Shown: piece by piece, positions 39,356 through 49,271 of the stretch | How positions within the stretch are numbered: position 1 is the stretch's first letter | How the letters are laid out: each line of letters begins with the position of its first letter | NCBI RefSeq assembly: GCF_028290435.1 | Contig: NZ_JAQGJV010000074.1 | Location: 186,001 to 250,000, forward strand | Direction: 5' to 3' | DNA length: 64,000 bases | Origin: Devosia sp. | GTDB lineage: Bacteria; Pseudomonadota; Alphaproteobacteria; Rhizobiales; Devosiaceae | Position numbers and translations under genes: made by a program | The notes under the pieces: generated by a model | Told to the model about the DNA's origin: nothing | What the model saw: only the letters and a program-made list of their open reading frames with translations | Databases searched by the model: none

Positions 39356-40495
39356 TTAGCTTGCGCGCTTGACGCCGATGCGGGCCAGGGCCTCGATGGT
39401 CTGATTGATTACCGGGTTTTGCGATGCCGACAATGGCGTACGGCGGCTGCTTTCGGTGAACGGCTTGTATTCGGGCTTGGCCAGCTCGAGCAGGTTCACT
39501 TCTCCGCGCCACGCGCTCATCAGATAGGCCATGGCGTCAGGTTCGACGCTGCCGAACATGGTGGCGAAATCCGCAAGGGCGCGAGAACGCTCACTGTCAT
39601 GCGCGGTGGCGTGGATCAGCACCTTGAGCCCATCATAGGCGCTGCACCCGAAGGCGCGCAGGATGACGAACAGCGAAGCGCCGGTGACGTCGTGGGCAAT
39701 CTGGCCGCACCGAACTTCGTCGAGGCCGGTGATCTGGCTCAACAGCTTGGTGACTTCCGGGCGACGATTTTCGGAGAACAGCTTCATCAGCGCCTTGGTC
39801 AGGCCCTGGGTCGCCACGGTAATCTGCTCGATGGTCTTCTTGATCGGCGCGACGGGGGTCTGGCGATTGGCAAAGGCCTTGATGACCTTGATGCGATGAT
39901 CGTCGGACAGGTCGAAGAAGGCGGGTGCAAGGAGCGCAGCGTCGAAATCGTCGCGGCCAGCCAGTGATTCGGCGACCATGTAGTCCATCTGGGCCGAGCG
40001 CGCCAGGGCGCTGAGATAGGCGCCCCGCGGCACGATGGCGGTGTTGGCGGCCAGGGCGCGGTATACCTTGCGCGAATTCATCTGGAACAGCTTGGCCAGC
40101 ACCACATTGGTGAGGTCGGCGCGACGGGCCATGGTGGCCGCCGCTGCGATATCGTGGCGCGCGATGACGTCCAGCATGGTCGCTTCAGACAGAGCGGGAG
40201 CGGCATCCAGAAATCCGTTGAGATCTTCGCCGATGTGCTCGACCACCAGTGCTTCGAGCACGGGGGAGAGGGCTTCGGCACGGCCCAGGATGGCTGCGCC
40301 CTTGGCGCGGGCCTGCGGGCCGGCAATGGGAAACAGACGGGTGGCGAGGGCTTCGAACTGCTCAGCCTCGGGTGCCGTGGGCCGGCCGCGGCGCGCATAA
40401 GCGTCGCAAGCTGCGATCAGCAAAGTGTTGGTGCGGTCCACACCGCCGGTTTCGATCAGGAGTTGGAAGGTTTCGTAAGGTTGAAAACCAAGCAT
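39356..40495 (-). CDS. DUF2336 domain protein
   Basis: 379 aa, mainly alpha-helical HEAT-like repeats (LDVIARHDIAAAATMARRADLTNVVLAKLFQ and similar). The DUF2336 family is restricted to alphaproteobacteria and has no known function. No signal peptide or membrane segment is seen. It is a single-gene unit with an AT-rich upstream region. Confidence 0.85.
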   Translation of the reverse strand: MLGFQPYETFQLLIETGGVDRTNTLLIAACDAYARRGRPTAPEAEQFEALATRLFPIAGPQARAKGAAILGRAEALSPVLEALVVEHIGEDLNGFLDAAPALSEATMLDVIARHDIAAAATMARRADLTNVVLAKLFQMNSRKVYRALAANTAIVPRGAYLSALARSAQMDYMVAESLAGRDDFDAALLAPAFFDLSDDHRIKVIKAFANRQTPVAPIKKTIEQITVATQGLTKALMKLFSENRRPEVTKLLSQITGLDEVRCGQIAHDVTGASLFVILRAFGCSAYDGLKVLIHATAHDSERSRALADFATMFGSVEPDAMAYLMSAWRGEVNLLELAKPEYKPFTESSRRTPLSASQNPVINQTIEALARIGVKRAS

Positions 40496-40782
40496 GTTTT
40501 GGGACCGTCGACTCAGAGAGCACCTCTATTAGGCGCATTTATACTCTTGCCGGCAATTCGTTAGCAGACTGTTAACCTTGACGATCTCTTAATGCACACA
40601 GCGCGTGGGGCGTCGCGCGTGGTCATTTTGATACATGTTGCTTCCGGTAGGGACGGAAGAACTGCATTTTTTGGAGGCAAGCTTGGGAAAGCTCGTCAAA
40701 TTCGATAGTCGCCGCCGGCCCGCCAGCGGAGCTTTGCAGCCAGCAGGGAACGCCCAGATTCTTATTTTTACCGGAGTACGGT

Positions 40783-41670
40783 ATGAGCGCGGTACGCCTG
40801 TGGCGCCGAACAATCGCATCGATCCGCCAAGACCAAAGCGCAAGCGTGTCTGAACGTCTCCGCCAGTTTTTCGGCGCCGCGGTCATCATTGGTGTCGCGG
40901 CGTTGGCTGCGGGCTGCGTTTCGCGCCCGGTGGGAGATTTCGGCCGGGCCGATCCCAGCTTCTCCCACGACGTGATGATGCCCACCATAGGCAACTCGCT
41001 GGCCAAGGGGCATCATGAGCCGGTTTCCAATTTCAATCAGACCGATCAGGAAAAGGAGATGCACAACCGCGTCTGGCGTTTCCTGGTCGCGCCGCATGCC
41101 AAGGACTGGTTCTACGATGTAGCCGTGGAGCTGCAGCGCACCAGAATCACCGGCGAGACCGACCTACGGTTTGCAATCGACCGTTATTACACCTGGCTGA
41201 AGCGAGCGGACTACGGATCGTCACGAACGCGCTATTCGACCGTTGGTCGCCATATCCAGGCCGATATCGATACGATACCGACGACCTTCATCTCGATCTG
41301 TCAGGTGCAGGAGGTCGATCGCCAACGCGGCGTTGCTGAGGACGGATTGAGCGGCCTGGAACCCGATGTCCGGCGCGACGTCGCTGCGCGGCGTGCCGAG
41401 AACGACATGCACATCAACTGGTTCGTGCGGGCCCTGGATTATCGCTATCAATCCTACGACTATGCACTGAACCATCTGCTGGTTGAAACGCCCCATGAGC
41501 AGTCTTTGGCGGTGGACGATGCGCTCGGGCAAATGAAGGTCTATCTCGATCGCGCCACTCGCGGCGATTTCTGCAGCGGGCAGGGGCTTATCATCGGTAG
41601 TCAGCAGGCGGAGATTCCGTCGCGCTACGGTTCGCGCAACTATGGCGTCGAGCACGTGGACCTGAAATAG
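40783..41670 (+). CDS. Putative lipoprotein, unknown function
   Basis: 295 aa. A lipobox LAAGC (Cys at residue ~45) follows a hydrophobic stretch FFGAAVIIGVAALAAG. The region before it is unusually long (about 30 residues); the GTG at 40846 would give a normal lipoprotein signal of 24 residues and may be the real start. The mature protein is rich in Arg, Asp and Tyr with a second cysteine pair in the C-terminal half. No family is recognised. The 287 bases upstream hold nothing I can name. Confidence 0.65.
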   Translation: MSAVRLWRRTIASIRQDQSASVSERLRQFFGAAVIIGVAALAAGCVSRPVGDFGRADPSFSHDVMMPTIGNSLAKGHHEPVSNFNQTDQEKEMHNRVWRFLVAPHAKDWFYDVAVELQRTRITGETDLRFAIDRYYTWLKRADYGSSRTRYSTVGRHIQADIDTIPTTFISICQVQEVDRQRGVAEDGLSGLEPDVRRDVAARRAENDMHINWFVRALDYRYQSYDYALNHLLVETPHEQSLAVDDALGQMKVYLDRATRGDFCSGQGLIIGSQQAEIPSRYGSRNYGVEHVDLK

Positions 41671-41673
41671 GCG

Positions 41674-42240
41674 TCAGGCTGGATTGGCTCGGATGATGCC
41701 GATCCAGCGCTCGAACGCGGTCATGAACTTGGCCAGGAACGCCTCGGTGTCCTTGTTGTTAAGCGCGCCGGTCTCATCGAACAATTCGCCAGCCCCGCCG
41801 ATATAGGCTTCTGGCTGTTGCATCGGCAGCAGGTTGAGGAAGACGAACGTCTGGCGCAGGTGGTGATTGGCGCCGAAGGCGCCCAGCTTGTAGGGCGTGA
41901 TGCTGACGACGCCAGCAGGCAAGCCATCGAAAACGCTCTTGCCGGCTGGGCGCGAGCCGACGTCGAGCGCGTTCTTGAGGCCGCCGGGGATCGAGCGGTT
42001 ATATTCCGGAGTGACGAACAGGATCGCGTCGGAACTGGCAATGTCGGCGCGAAAGCGCGTCCAGGTGGCTGGCGTGTGAGCCTCGAGATCCTCGTTATAG
42101 AGCGGCAGGTCACCAATTTCGACGATGCGGCAGTGCAGGCCGGTGGGCGCCTGCGCCATCAGCGCCTTAGCGGTCATGCGGCTCAACGAGGCAGCCCGCA
42201 GGCTGCCGACAATGATGGCGACGGAATAGGGCTCGCTCAT
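41674..42240 (-). CDS. NADPH-dependent FMN reductase family protein
   Basis: 188 aa flavodoxin-like fold. GSLRAASLSRM near the N-terminus binds the FMN phosphate and TPEYNRSIPGGLKNALD (residues ~77-93) is the family signature. Relatives reduce quinones, chromate or azo dyes with NAD(P)H. The substrate is unknown here. It converges on the lipoprotein gene with a 3-base gap. Confidence 0.9.
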   Translation of the reverse strand: MSEPYSVAIIVGSLRAASLSRMTAKALMAQAPTGLHCRIVEIGDLPLYNEDLEAHTPATWTRFRADIASSDAILFVTPEYNRSIPGGLKNALDVGSRPAGKSVFDGLPAGVVSITPYKLGAFGANHHLRQTFVFLNLLPMQQPEAYIGGAGELFDETGALNNKDTEAFLAKFMTAFERWIGIIRANPA

Positions 42241-42394
42241 GATGCTCTCCGATGCTGGGGCAGGAAGAATGTGTGGCGAACGGCATTCGTTCCGGTTCTG
42301 GCTCGTTCACCATGACGCCGCCAAGGCGGCCGTGTTAGGATGGCGTCCCCACAGTGGCGCAGCCGTTTGAGCGCCTTGGAACGGAACTGACATC

Positions 42395-43708
42395 ATGACT
42401 CCGCTGGTCGGGCTGCTCATTATCATCGGCCTGATCGGCGTCAGCGTCGTCATTTCGCTGTCGGAAATTGCCTTCGCGGCGGCGCGCGAAGTGCGCATTC
42501 GCGCGCTGGCTGAGGCGGGGAACAAACAGGCCCAGCGCTTCGTGGCGTTGCGGGCTGATGCAGGGCGGGTAATCACCGCGCTGCAAATCTGCACCAACGC
42601 GATTTCTATCCTGGCCGGCGTCGTGGGCGACGGTTTCCTTGGGCCAATTTTCTCAGAAATCTTTGTTCGGCTGGGCGCTGGCGACATGGCCTCCAATGCC
42701 GGGGGCATCGTCGCGTTCTGCGTGGTCACGGCCCTCTTCGTATTGTTCGCCGACCTAGTCCCCAAGCGCATCGCCATGCTGATCCCCGAGGAAGTGGCGC
42801 TGTCGGTCGGCTGGTTTCCGCAATATGCGGTCATCGTGCTGCGCCCGCTGGTCTGGGTGTTCAGTGGCCTTTCCGACTGGATTATCGCCCGGCTCGACCT
42901 GCATCCGGCAGTGCCGCATGACCAAGTGACGACTGAGGATTTCCGCATGATCCTGGCGGGCGGCGAAGCCTCAGGCGCGCTGATGAAGAACGAGCATCGG
43001 CTAATCGAGAACGTGCTGGCGCTGGAACTGCGCAGCGTCACCTCGGTGATGACCATTCGCGACGATATCGTTTATCTCGACATGCGCGATCCGCCGGAAG
43101 TACAGCGCGAAAAAGTGCAGCGGCGGCCGTTTTCCTATTATCCGATCTGCGATGGCGGCATTGATGCGGTTATCGGCTGCGTACGGGCCGAGGACGTGCT
43201 GGCGACCTCGATCGAGCAGCCGGGACCGATCGATTTCGGCAAGGCGCGGCGCGATGTGCTCAGCGTGCCCGACAGCCTCAATATCTGGGAAGTGCTGGCC
43301 GAGTTTCAGGCGCAAAGCACCGGCTTTGCGCTGGTGGTCAGCGAATACGCGCTGGTCGTGGGGGCGGTGACGTTCAAGGACCTGATGGGCGCGCTGATGC
43401 AGGGGCTAGCCAATCCATTCGAGGAGGAGGCGATCCTCCGCCGCGACGATCTGAGCTGGCTGGTCGATGGCGTGGCGCCGCTGGTGGATGTTACCCGCGC
43501 GTTGGGCCTCAAGACGCTGCTTGAAGGACCCTATGAAACCATCGGCGGTTTCATCGTGCACCGGCTGCGCCGGGCGGCGCGTAAGGGCGATAAGGTCGAA
43601 GAGTCGGGTTTTGTGTTCGAGGTGGTCGATGCCGACCGCACCAGGCTCAACCAGTTGCTGGTGACCAAGGTCGCGGCCAAAGTGGCACCCAAGGTGACGG
43701 CCAAGTAA
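42395..43708 (+). CDS. CNNM/CorC-type membrane protein (hemolysin-family, DUF21-CBS)
   Basis: 437 aa. The N-terminal DUF21 membrane domain (~residues 1-190, four segments) contains the SEIAFAAAREVRI motif. A CBS pair follows (~205-340; VTSVMTIRDDIVYLD), then a CorC_HlyC domain at the C-terminus (DDLSWLVDGVAPLVDV, ETIGGFIVHRL). The family is tied to magnesium/cobalt transport; true hemolysin activity is doubtful. The stop is followed by 111 bases with no feature before the HupE gene. Confidence 0.9.
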   Translation: MTPLVGLLIIIGLIGVSVVISLSEIAFAAAREVRIRALAEAGNKQAQRFVALRADAGRVITALQICTNAISILAGVVGDGFLGPIFSEIFVRLGAGDMASNAGGIVAFCVVTALFVLFADLVPKRIAMLIPEEVALSVGWFPQYAVIVLRPLVWVFSGLSDWIIARLDLHPAVPHDQVTTEDFRMILAGGEASGALMKNEHRLIENVLALELRSVTSVMTIRDDIVYLDMRDPPEVQREKVQRRPFSYYPICDGGIDAVIGCVRAEDVLATSIEQPGPIDFGKARRDVLSVPDSLNIWEVLAEFQAQSTGFALVVSEYALVVGAVTFKDLMGALMQGLANPFEEEAILRRDDLSWLVDGVAPLVDVTRALGLKTLLEGPYETIGGFIVHRLRRAARKGDKVEESGFVFEVVDADRTRLNQLLVTKVAAKVAPKVTAK

Positions 43709-43819
43709 TTTCCAGCGGCGGCGCGTTGCCAGAGGCAGGATTTGCTGGCAAGTTCGGCTTGCGAGTGTGGATTGGGCTGTAACATCGAAGTGGGCGTAAT
43801 AGCCCGCTGAAGGAATGCT

Positions 43820-44407
43820 ATGCGCGCTTTTCTCGTCCTGATTTTTCTCGCTCTTTTCCCCACCATGGCCTTTGCTCATCCCGATCCGCTACACGCGGTA
43901 GGCTTCGTGCATGGTTTCGAGCATCCCATGGGCGGCCTGGATCATATTCTGGCCATGGTCGCGGTCGGCGTCTTTGCCTTCGTGCTGGGCGGGCGCGCGC
44001 TGTGGCTGGTGCCGCTCAGCTTTATTGCCATGATGGTGGTTGGCTTCGCGCTGGGGATTAATGGCGTTAATCTTCCCTTCGTTGAGCTGGGGATCGCGCT
44101 CTCCAGCGTGGTTATCGGCGGGGCGGCCGCATTGAAGGCGCCGATCCCCGTTGCCGGAGCGATGGCGCTGGTCGGGACGTTCGCGGTGTTCCATGGCCAC
44201 GCCCATGGGGCGGAAATGCCGGAAAGCGCGGGCGGGCTGCTCTATGCCTCGGGTTTCGTGGCGGCGACGGCGGCACTGCACGGTGCAGGCATTGGTGCGG
44301 CGCTGGGCATGAGCAAGCTCGTGGGTAGGCACGGGCAAATCATCGCCCGGATTGCTGGCGGCGCTTTTGCACTCGGCGGCGTCGGCGTATTGTTCGGCTG
44401 GCTTTAA
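43820..44407 (+). CDS. HupE/UreJ-family membrane protein
   Basis: 195 aa, an N-terminal signal-like segment plus about six membrane helices. The conserved HP and FVHGFEHPMGGLDHILAM motifs (residues ~22-56) carry the histidines proposed to bind nickel. In other bacteria HupE/UreJ feeds hydrogenase or urease, but neither is present here, so general metal permease activity is likely. AAGGAATGCT precedes the ATG. The stop overlaps the GrpB-family gene by four bases, tail to tail. Confidence 0.88.
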   Translation: MRAFLVLIFLALFPTMAFAHPDPLHAVGFVHGFEHPMGGLDHILAMVAVGVFAFVLGGRALWLVPLSFIAMMVVGFALGINGVNLPFVELGIALSSVVIGGAAALKAPIPVAGAMALVGTFAVFHGHAHGAEMPESAGGLLYASGFVAATAALHGAGIGAALGMSKLVGRHGQIIARIAGGAFALGGVGVLFGWL

Positions 44408-44922
44408 GCCACTGCCGCGTCGATAAAATCCTGCTTCGCGTCCGTATAGGCGGCGCGGTTGTCGGCAAACTCCACCGCTAGACGGTCCTTGAGAGCCTCG
44501 TATTCCCGCGCCAGCGCGGGATCGGCCAGCAGCCGGTCCCGGAAGCGGATATTGCGGTGCCATTTGGCACCGTCATGGGCGACGACATGCAGCAAATGGG
44601 TGCGGGGCTGGCCCTTGCCGAACACATGGTTCGGCACTCCGGCATTGGCGACGTATTCGTAGCCGATATCAGCAAGGGCTGGGGCCAGCTGTGGGCCTTG
44701 ATCAAAGTCCTCGATGCCGAGCATGACATCGAGGATGGGCTTAGCACGGATGGCGGGAATGGCCGTGCTGCCGAAATGCTGCACGTCCATGACTAGGGAA
44801 CCGAGAGCGGCGCGGATGCGTGTGTCTTCTTCGGCGAAAGCCTGCTGCCAGTCGGGGTTGTGATCAACCAGGAGCACGATGCCCTTGCTCAGACCAAGGC
44901 CCCATTGGTTCTTCTCGTTCAT
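44404..44922 (-). CDS. GrpB family protein (UPF0157)
   Basis: 172 aa, nucleotidyltransferase-like fold. The typical blocks are present: HFGSTAIPAIRAKPILDVMLG (residues ~50-70), NHVFGKG and THLLHVV, and a C-terminal YTDAKQDFI. Function is unknown; the fold resembles nucleotidyltransferases of the DNA polymerase beta type. The ATG at 44922 is preceded by AAGGAG; a TTG two codons earlier is possible. Confidence 0.88.
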   Translation of the reverse strand: MNEKNQWGLGLSKGIVLLVDHNPDWQQAFAEEDTRIRAALGSLVMDVQHFGSTAIPAIRAKPILDVMLGIEDFDQGPQLAPALADIGYEYVANAGVPNHVFGKGQPRTHLLHVVAHDGAKWHRNIRFRDRLLADPALAREYEALKDRLAVEFADNRAAYTDAKQDFIDAAVA

Positions 44923-44976
44923 GGCCAATCTCCTTAGGAGGAGTTTGCCCTCGGAGCGCGGTCGAAGGCAACAGGC

Positions 44977-45546
44977 TCAAGCCGGCGCTGGCGCCGGGGT
45001 CTTGATGCCGCATTTGACCTTGGCCAGATCGTCCTCAAACCGCTGGCGCATCGCCTGGTGGGGAGGGGCGAGGCGGACCAGCACGAAAATATCGTCGTCT
45101 ACCGACTCAACCACCAGCAGGCCCTCGGCAATATCGAGCTGTTGCTGGGCCAGCAGCCGCGTCTGGTCGGCGTTGAAAATGCCCATTTCGAGTGTCTGCC
45201 CGATGCCGTCGCGATTGGTGGTCGAATAGGTGATGATGCCCTGCTTGTTGAACAGCGCCACCGACCAGAACGCATCGGGCATAAGGCCCGAAAGATAGGC
45301 CGGGCCGGCGTTGAGGTCGATCTGGCAGACGCCGTAGGCAACATCGGGGTCTAGTCCAAGCGGATTGGGTTCGCCGGGCACGACCTGGGGCAGGATCACC
45401 ATCTTGTTTTGCGCATTGAGCCCGGCGATGCGCGTCCAGATGGTGTCTTCTGCCAACGCCGGCAGGGTCAGGATCACCACGAGGTGGATGATGCCGCCCA
45501 GCATGGCGCCGCCAAGCAGCCAGAGCAGGGTGCGAATCATGCGCAA
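44977..45546 (-). CDS. DUF1254-like membrane-anchored protein
   Basis: 189 aa. One N-terminal membrane helix (LLGGAMLGGIIHLVVILTL) is followed by a periplasmic domain with AYGVCQIDLNAGPAYLSG and FWSVALFNKQGIITYSTTN, as in the short DUF1254 proteins of Rhizobiales. No function is known. Its start overlaps the end of the preceding DUF1214 gene by 10 bases, so the two are coupled. Confidence 0.78.
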   Translation of the reverse strand: MRMIRTLLWLLGGAMLGGIIHLVVILTLPALAEDTIWTRIAGLNAQNKMVILPQVVPGEPNPLGLDPDVAYGVCQIDLNAGPAYLSGLMPDAFWSVALFNKQGIITYSTTNRDGIGQTLEMGIFNADQTRLLAQQQLDIAEGLLVVESVDDDIFVLVRLAPPHQAMRQRFEDDLAKVKCGIKTPAPAPA

Positions 45547-46112
45547 CCCTCGCGCTGGATCGACGGCATGGTCTCGCCGCCGGTGCCGAAGCCGGAAAAG
45601 ACTGCGGTGTCGTAGAGTGTGAGCACCAGGCGGAAATTGCCGGTGCCGGTGAGTTCGAGCCAGTTCTGCGGCGCCAATTGCTTGCCGACATAAATCAGGA
45701 TGGCGCCGTCATCGGTACGCGCGATGGCGTTCGAGCGCATTGCCGCATCCTCGCCGGGACGGGCGAGATTGACGCCGGCGGCATCGAGGGCCACCAAGGT
45801 CCAGAACGTCGCCAAGGGGGTCTTGCCTGCGATGCGATAGGTGCAGGCGAGCGATAAGGTGTCCCCCGCGCTATCTGTGGTGGCGGTGAATTGCAAGCCC
45901 TCGCTCAAGCCGAGTTGCAGGCCGGCGGTGCGGGTCAGGTGACCGCGCGTATAGGGATTGGGCGCCGCCGTGCCGACATCGGGCCATGCGATCCAGGGGC
46001 CGACCACGGCGGCGCCGAACAGGCGGCCATCGGTCAGTGCGTAATAGCTCAGCCCAAAGCCGACGCCGAGCGCTACCGTAACCAGCAACAGGAGGTGGAT
46101 GACGAAACGCAA
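45537..46112 (-). CDS. DUF1214-like membrane-anchored protein
   Basis: 191 aa. A single N-terminal helix (LLLLVTVALGVGFGLSYYAL) is followed by the DUF1214 pattern: GPWIAWPDVGTAAPNPYTRGHLTR, then FWTLVALDAAGVNL and NWLELTGTGNFRLVLTLYDT. In large exported proteins the DUF1254 and DUF1214 domains are fused; here they are two separate membrane-anchored proteins in one transcript. Function unknown. Confidence 0.82.
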   Translation of the reverse strand: MRFVIHLLLLVTVALGVGFGLSYYALTDGRLFGAAVVGPWIAWPDVGTAAPNPYTRGHLTRTAGLQLGLSEGLQFTATTDSAGDTLSLACTYRIAGKTPLATFWTLVALDAAGVNLARPGEDAAMRSNAIARTDDGAILIYVGKQLAPQNWLELTGTGNFRLVLTLYDTAVFSGFGTGGETMPSIQREGCA

Positions 46113-46258
46113 GGATCAGGCGTCGGAAGCGGGAGAAAGGGACATGGATGGCCTGGTCGCTGCAACTTTAGGTATTGGCTATAGCAATGGGCGGTCGTGG
46201 GCGGAAGCGGGATTTGAATTGCGTCAGGGTTGGGGCTGGTTTGGCCCCGACCCAACAC

Positions 46259-48421
46259 TTAAAGCCCGTTCGTCTCCACCGGGATGGGCGTGCTGGCCTG
46301 GTCGGTGACCGGCTGGGTGGCGCGGAGCGTGCTGCGCAACATGTCGGCGACATCGACCAGCTTGCGGGCGGCGGCGGGTTTCAGGGTCGGCGGCCGTTCG
46401 GCGGGCGCGTCCTCGACCTGGCTGGGATCGGTTGCGGCGATGATCACCTTTTCCGGCACGAAATCGACGCCGAACACCGGCTTGATCTCGATATTGGTGT
46501 GGGCATAGGCCATGAACTTCTGCCAGGCGACGGCCGGCAGGTTGCCGCCGGTCAGGGTGCGGGTCGGATGGTAGTCGTCATTACCGAACCAGACCGCGGC
46601 GACATAATTGCCGGTGAAACCGCAGAACCAGGCATCGCGATAGGACGAGGTGGTGCCTGACTTTCCGACCGCTGGCACGCCCTCGATCCGGGCCTTGGTG
46701 CCGGTACCGCCGGTAACCACGCCACGCAGCATCTGGTTCATGCCCTTGACGGTGGTTTCGCTCAGGATGCGCTCGCGCGGCTCGTCCGGATGCGCCTCAA
46801 AGATCACGTCGCCGGTGAGGGAGGCGATGCGGTTGATGCCATAGGCTGGCGTCTTGTAGCCTTCGTCGGCGAGCACGGCATAGGACGATGCCATGTCGAG
46901 GACCGAAACGGAGGCCACGCCCAGCGCCAGCGAGCGGGTTATGGGATAGTCGGCGCGCAGGCCCATGCGGTGGCTCAGGGCGGCAATCGAGTCGCGGCCG
47001 GTCTTGATCGACAAGGTGACGGCGACTGTATTGAGCGATTGGGCCAGCGCGCTGGCCAGTGTTATCGAGCCCTTGTAGTTTCGGCCGTAATTCTGCGGGC
47101 ACCAGTCGCCGATGCACACTGGGCGATCGGTGATCAGGTCCTGGGGTGTCAGCCCCAATTGTTCTAGTGCCTCGGCATAAACGAAAATCTTGTACGACGA
47201 GCCGGGCTGGCGATTGGAGACGATGGCGCGATTGAACTGGGATTTGCCGTAGTCCACCCCGCCCACCATGGCGCGCACCGCGCCCTTGGTGTCGGTGACG
47301 ACCATGGCGGCCTGTTCGACATCATACTGCGCACCGCTGTCGCGGACGGTGGAGGTGACGGCGTCCTCGGCGTACTTCTGAAGGGTCGTGTCGATGGTGG
47401 TGCGGACCACGAAATTGTTGGAGGTGTGGTGCGACGCCTCAATAATGGTCTTGGCCTCTTCAAAGGCCCAATCGAGGAAATAATTCGGCGAATTGACATC
47501 GGCGGTACGGTCGACCGGTGACGCTGGGTGGCGGCGAGCGGCGGTGACCTGGCCCTCGGTGAGGAAGCCGGCGGCCACCATATTGGTCAGCACCAGATTG
47601 GCGCGGGCGCGGGCAGCGGCTAGGTCGACATGGGGTGCATATTTGGTGGGGGCCTTGAACAGGCCAGACAGCATGGCGGCTTCGGCGAGGCTGATGTCCT
47701 GCACCTTCTTGCCGAAATAAAAATCCGAGGCAGCGACGACGCCGAAATTGCCGCCGCCCATATAGGCGTGATCGAAATAGAGCTTGAGAATCTGGTCCTT
47801 GGAATAGTGCCATTCGAGCCAGACGGCGAGGAAGGCCTCGATCACCTTGCGCTCGATGGTCCGCTCGGAGGACAGGAACAGGTTCTTGGCCAATTGCTGG
47901 GTGATCGAGGAGCCGCCCTGCGTGCCGCTATCGCCCGAGGCATTGCTGGCGATGGCGCGCAGCGTGCCGACGACGTCGATGCCGAAATGCTCGTAAAAGC
48001 GCCGGTCTTCGGTCGCGAGAGTGGCCTTGATCAGGTAGTCGGGCATGTCGGCCAGCGCCACGCTATCGTCCGAGCGGATGCCGCGGCGGCCGATTTCGTT
48101 GCCGTAGCGATCTTGGAAGACGACGGAATAGTCTTCGGCCTTGTTGAATTCGCCGGTGGCGGTGGCGTCAAAGGCCGGCAATGCCAGGGCGGTCATCAGC
48201 ACCGCGCCGATGGCGCCGAAGGTGAACGCGTCCGACAGCAGTTCGACGAATAGCCGCGTGATGCCGCGAACGCGGAAGACGGACATGATGTCCTGGAACT
48301 TGGTCCAGCCGCGACCGGCCGACTGGCCCATGTCGTAGAGCGACGAATCCAGCCACGCGTCTGCAGCCAGCATGCTGGATTTCTTGACGCGCTTTTCTTT
48401 GGTATAGAAGGGATCCTGCAC
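46259..48421 (-). CDS. Class A penicillin-binding protein (PBP1A family)
   Basis: 720 aa bifunctional cell-wall synthase. A cytoplasmic N-terminus and one membrane helix (~65-85) precede the transglycosylase domain with E138 (EDRRFYEHFG) and QQLAKN. The transpeptidase domain has S408-x-x-K411, SLN at 462-464 and KSGT at 587-590. It polymerises and cross-links peptidoglycan in the periplasm. All catalytic motifs are intact. It is a single-gene unit. Confidence 0.94.
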   Translation of the reverse strand: MQDPFYTKEKRVKKSSMLAADAWLDSSLYDMGQSAGRGWTKFQDIMSVFRVRGITRLFVELLSDAFTFGAIGAVLMTALALPAFDATATGEFNKAEDYSVVFQDRYGNEIGRRGIRSDDSVALADMPDYLIKATLATEDRRFYEHFGIDVVGTLRAIASNASGDSGTQGGSSITQQLAKNLFLSSERTIERKVIEAFLAVWLEWHYSKDQILKLYFDHAYMGGGNFGVVAASDFYFGKKVQDISLAEAAMLSGLFKAPTKYAPHVDLAAARARANLVLTNMVAAGFLTEGQVTAARRHPASPVDRTADVNSPNYFLDWAFEEAKTIIEASHHTSNNFVVRTTIDTTLQKYAEDAVTSTVRDSGAQYDVEQAAMVVTDTKGAVRAMVGGVDYGKSQFNRAIVSNRQPGSSYKIFVYAEALEQLGLTPQDLITDRPVCIGDWCPQNYGRNYKGSITLASALAQSLNTVAVTLSIKTGRDSIAALSHRMGLRADYPITRSLALGVASVSVLDMASSYAVLADEGYKTPAYGINRIASLTGDVIFEAHPDEPRERILSETTVKGMNQMLRGVVTGGTGTKARIEGVPAVGKSGTTSSYRDAWFCGFTGNYVAAVWFGNDDYHPTRTLTGGNLPAVAWQKFMAYAHTNIEIKPVFGVDFVPEKVIIAATDPSQVEDAPAERPPTLKPAAARKLVDVADMLRSTLRATQPVTDQASTPIPVETNGL

Positions 48422-48554
48422 GTCGATCCTCGGCTGGAAGGGTCACGGACCTTTGTCCGCTTTGTCCCCATAGGCAACACAATCGCTGGAATATGATTGC
48501 CCTTGGCGACGCACAAGAGCAAACCGGCAACAACATAAACTGGCTCAGGTTAAA

Positions 48555-49010
48555 ATGGCCTTCTGGGAAGAAAAATCGCTATCCGAGATGACCCCGACCG
48601 AATGGGAGTCGCTCTGCGACGGCTGCGGTCGCTGCTGCCTGATCAAACTGGAGGATGAGGACAGCGGGCTGCTGATCACCTCCGACGTGCGCTGCCAGTT
48701 GCTGGACGGCGATACCTGCGCCTGCACCGACTATCCGGGCCGCCAGAAGAAGGTGCCCGACTGCATCAAGCTTGATCCCGAGAACGTCGTCTCGATCAAG
48801 TGGATCCCCACCACCTGCGCCTATCGCCGCATTGCCGAAGGCAAGGGGCTGGCGTGGTGGCATCCGCTGGTCTCGGGCGATCCGCAGACGGTGATCGATG
48901 TCGGCGTCTCGGTGAAGGGGCGCACGTTCCTCGAAACCGATGTCGATCCCGACACCTGGGAAGAGCACGCGGTCGACTGGCCGGAATGGGAACCGCCCGA
49001 GAGCCTCTAG
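48555..49010 (+). CDS. YcgN-family cysteine-cluster protein (UPF0260)
   Basis: 151 aa. Paired cysteines CDGCGRCC (residues ~21-28), then C47, CACTDYPGR (~55-63), C70 and C87 form a putative Fe-S or zinc cluster site typical of YcgN/CxxCxxCC proteins. The role is unknown. Length and spacing match the family. It is divergent from the penicillin-binding protein gene. Confidence 0.9.
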   Translation: MAFWEEKSLSEMTPTEWESLCDGCGRCCLIKLEDEDSGLLITSDVRCQLLDGDTCACTDYPGRQKKVPDCIKLDPENVVSIKWIPTTCAYRRIAEGKGLAWWHPLVSGDPQTVIDVGVSVKGRTFLETDVDPDTWEEHAVDWPEWEPPESL

Positions 49011-49053
49011 GTTGTGTGGCCAGTTGGTGAGGCCGGGCTGCAAATGGCAGTTT

Positions 49054-49110
49054 TCTGCGCTTCCGGTGCTCACGTACCCGAACGTACGCTGCGCTCCGGT
49101 TCTCGAAAAC
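49054..49110. repeat. Dispersed palindromic repeat, copy 2
   Basis: Near-identical to 39259-39314, differing only at the loop (CCCG here, AAA there). It lies 43 bases after the YcgN-family stop. The remaining intergenic DNA up to 49271 shows nothing I can name. Confidence 0.8.
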
Positions 49111-49271
49111 CACCATTTCGCTCCGGCCTGACTAACTGTCCACGCAACCTCGGGGCAGTGCTTACCGGTGCGATAACCGGCGGTTAACCCCCGTTGTAAA
49201 CTGACTGTTAACCATGATGTGGCCAGATCATGGCACGCGCAGCGTATGGCGAGCCCAGAACAGGCATCAAC

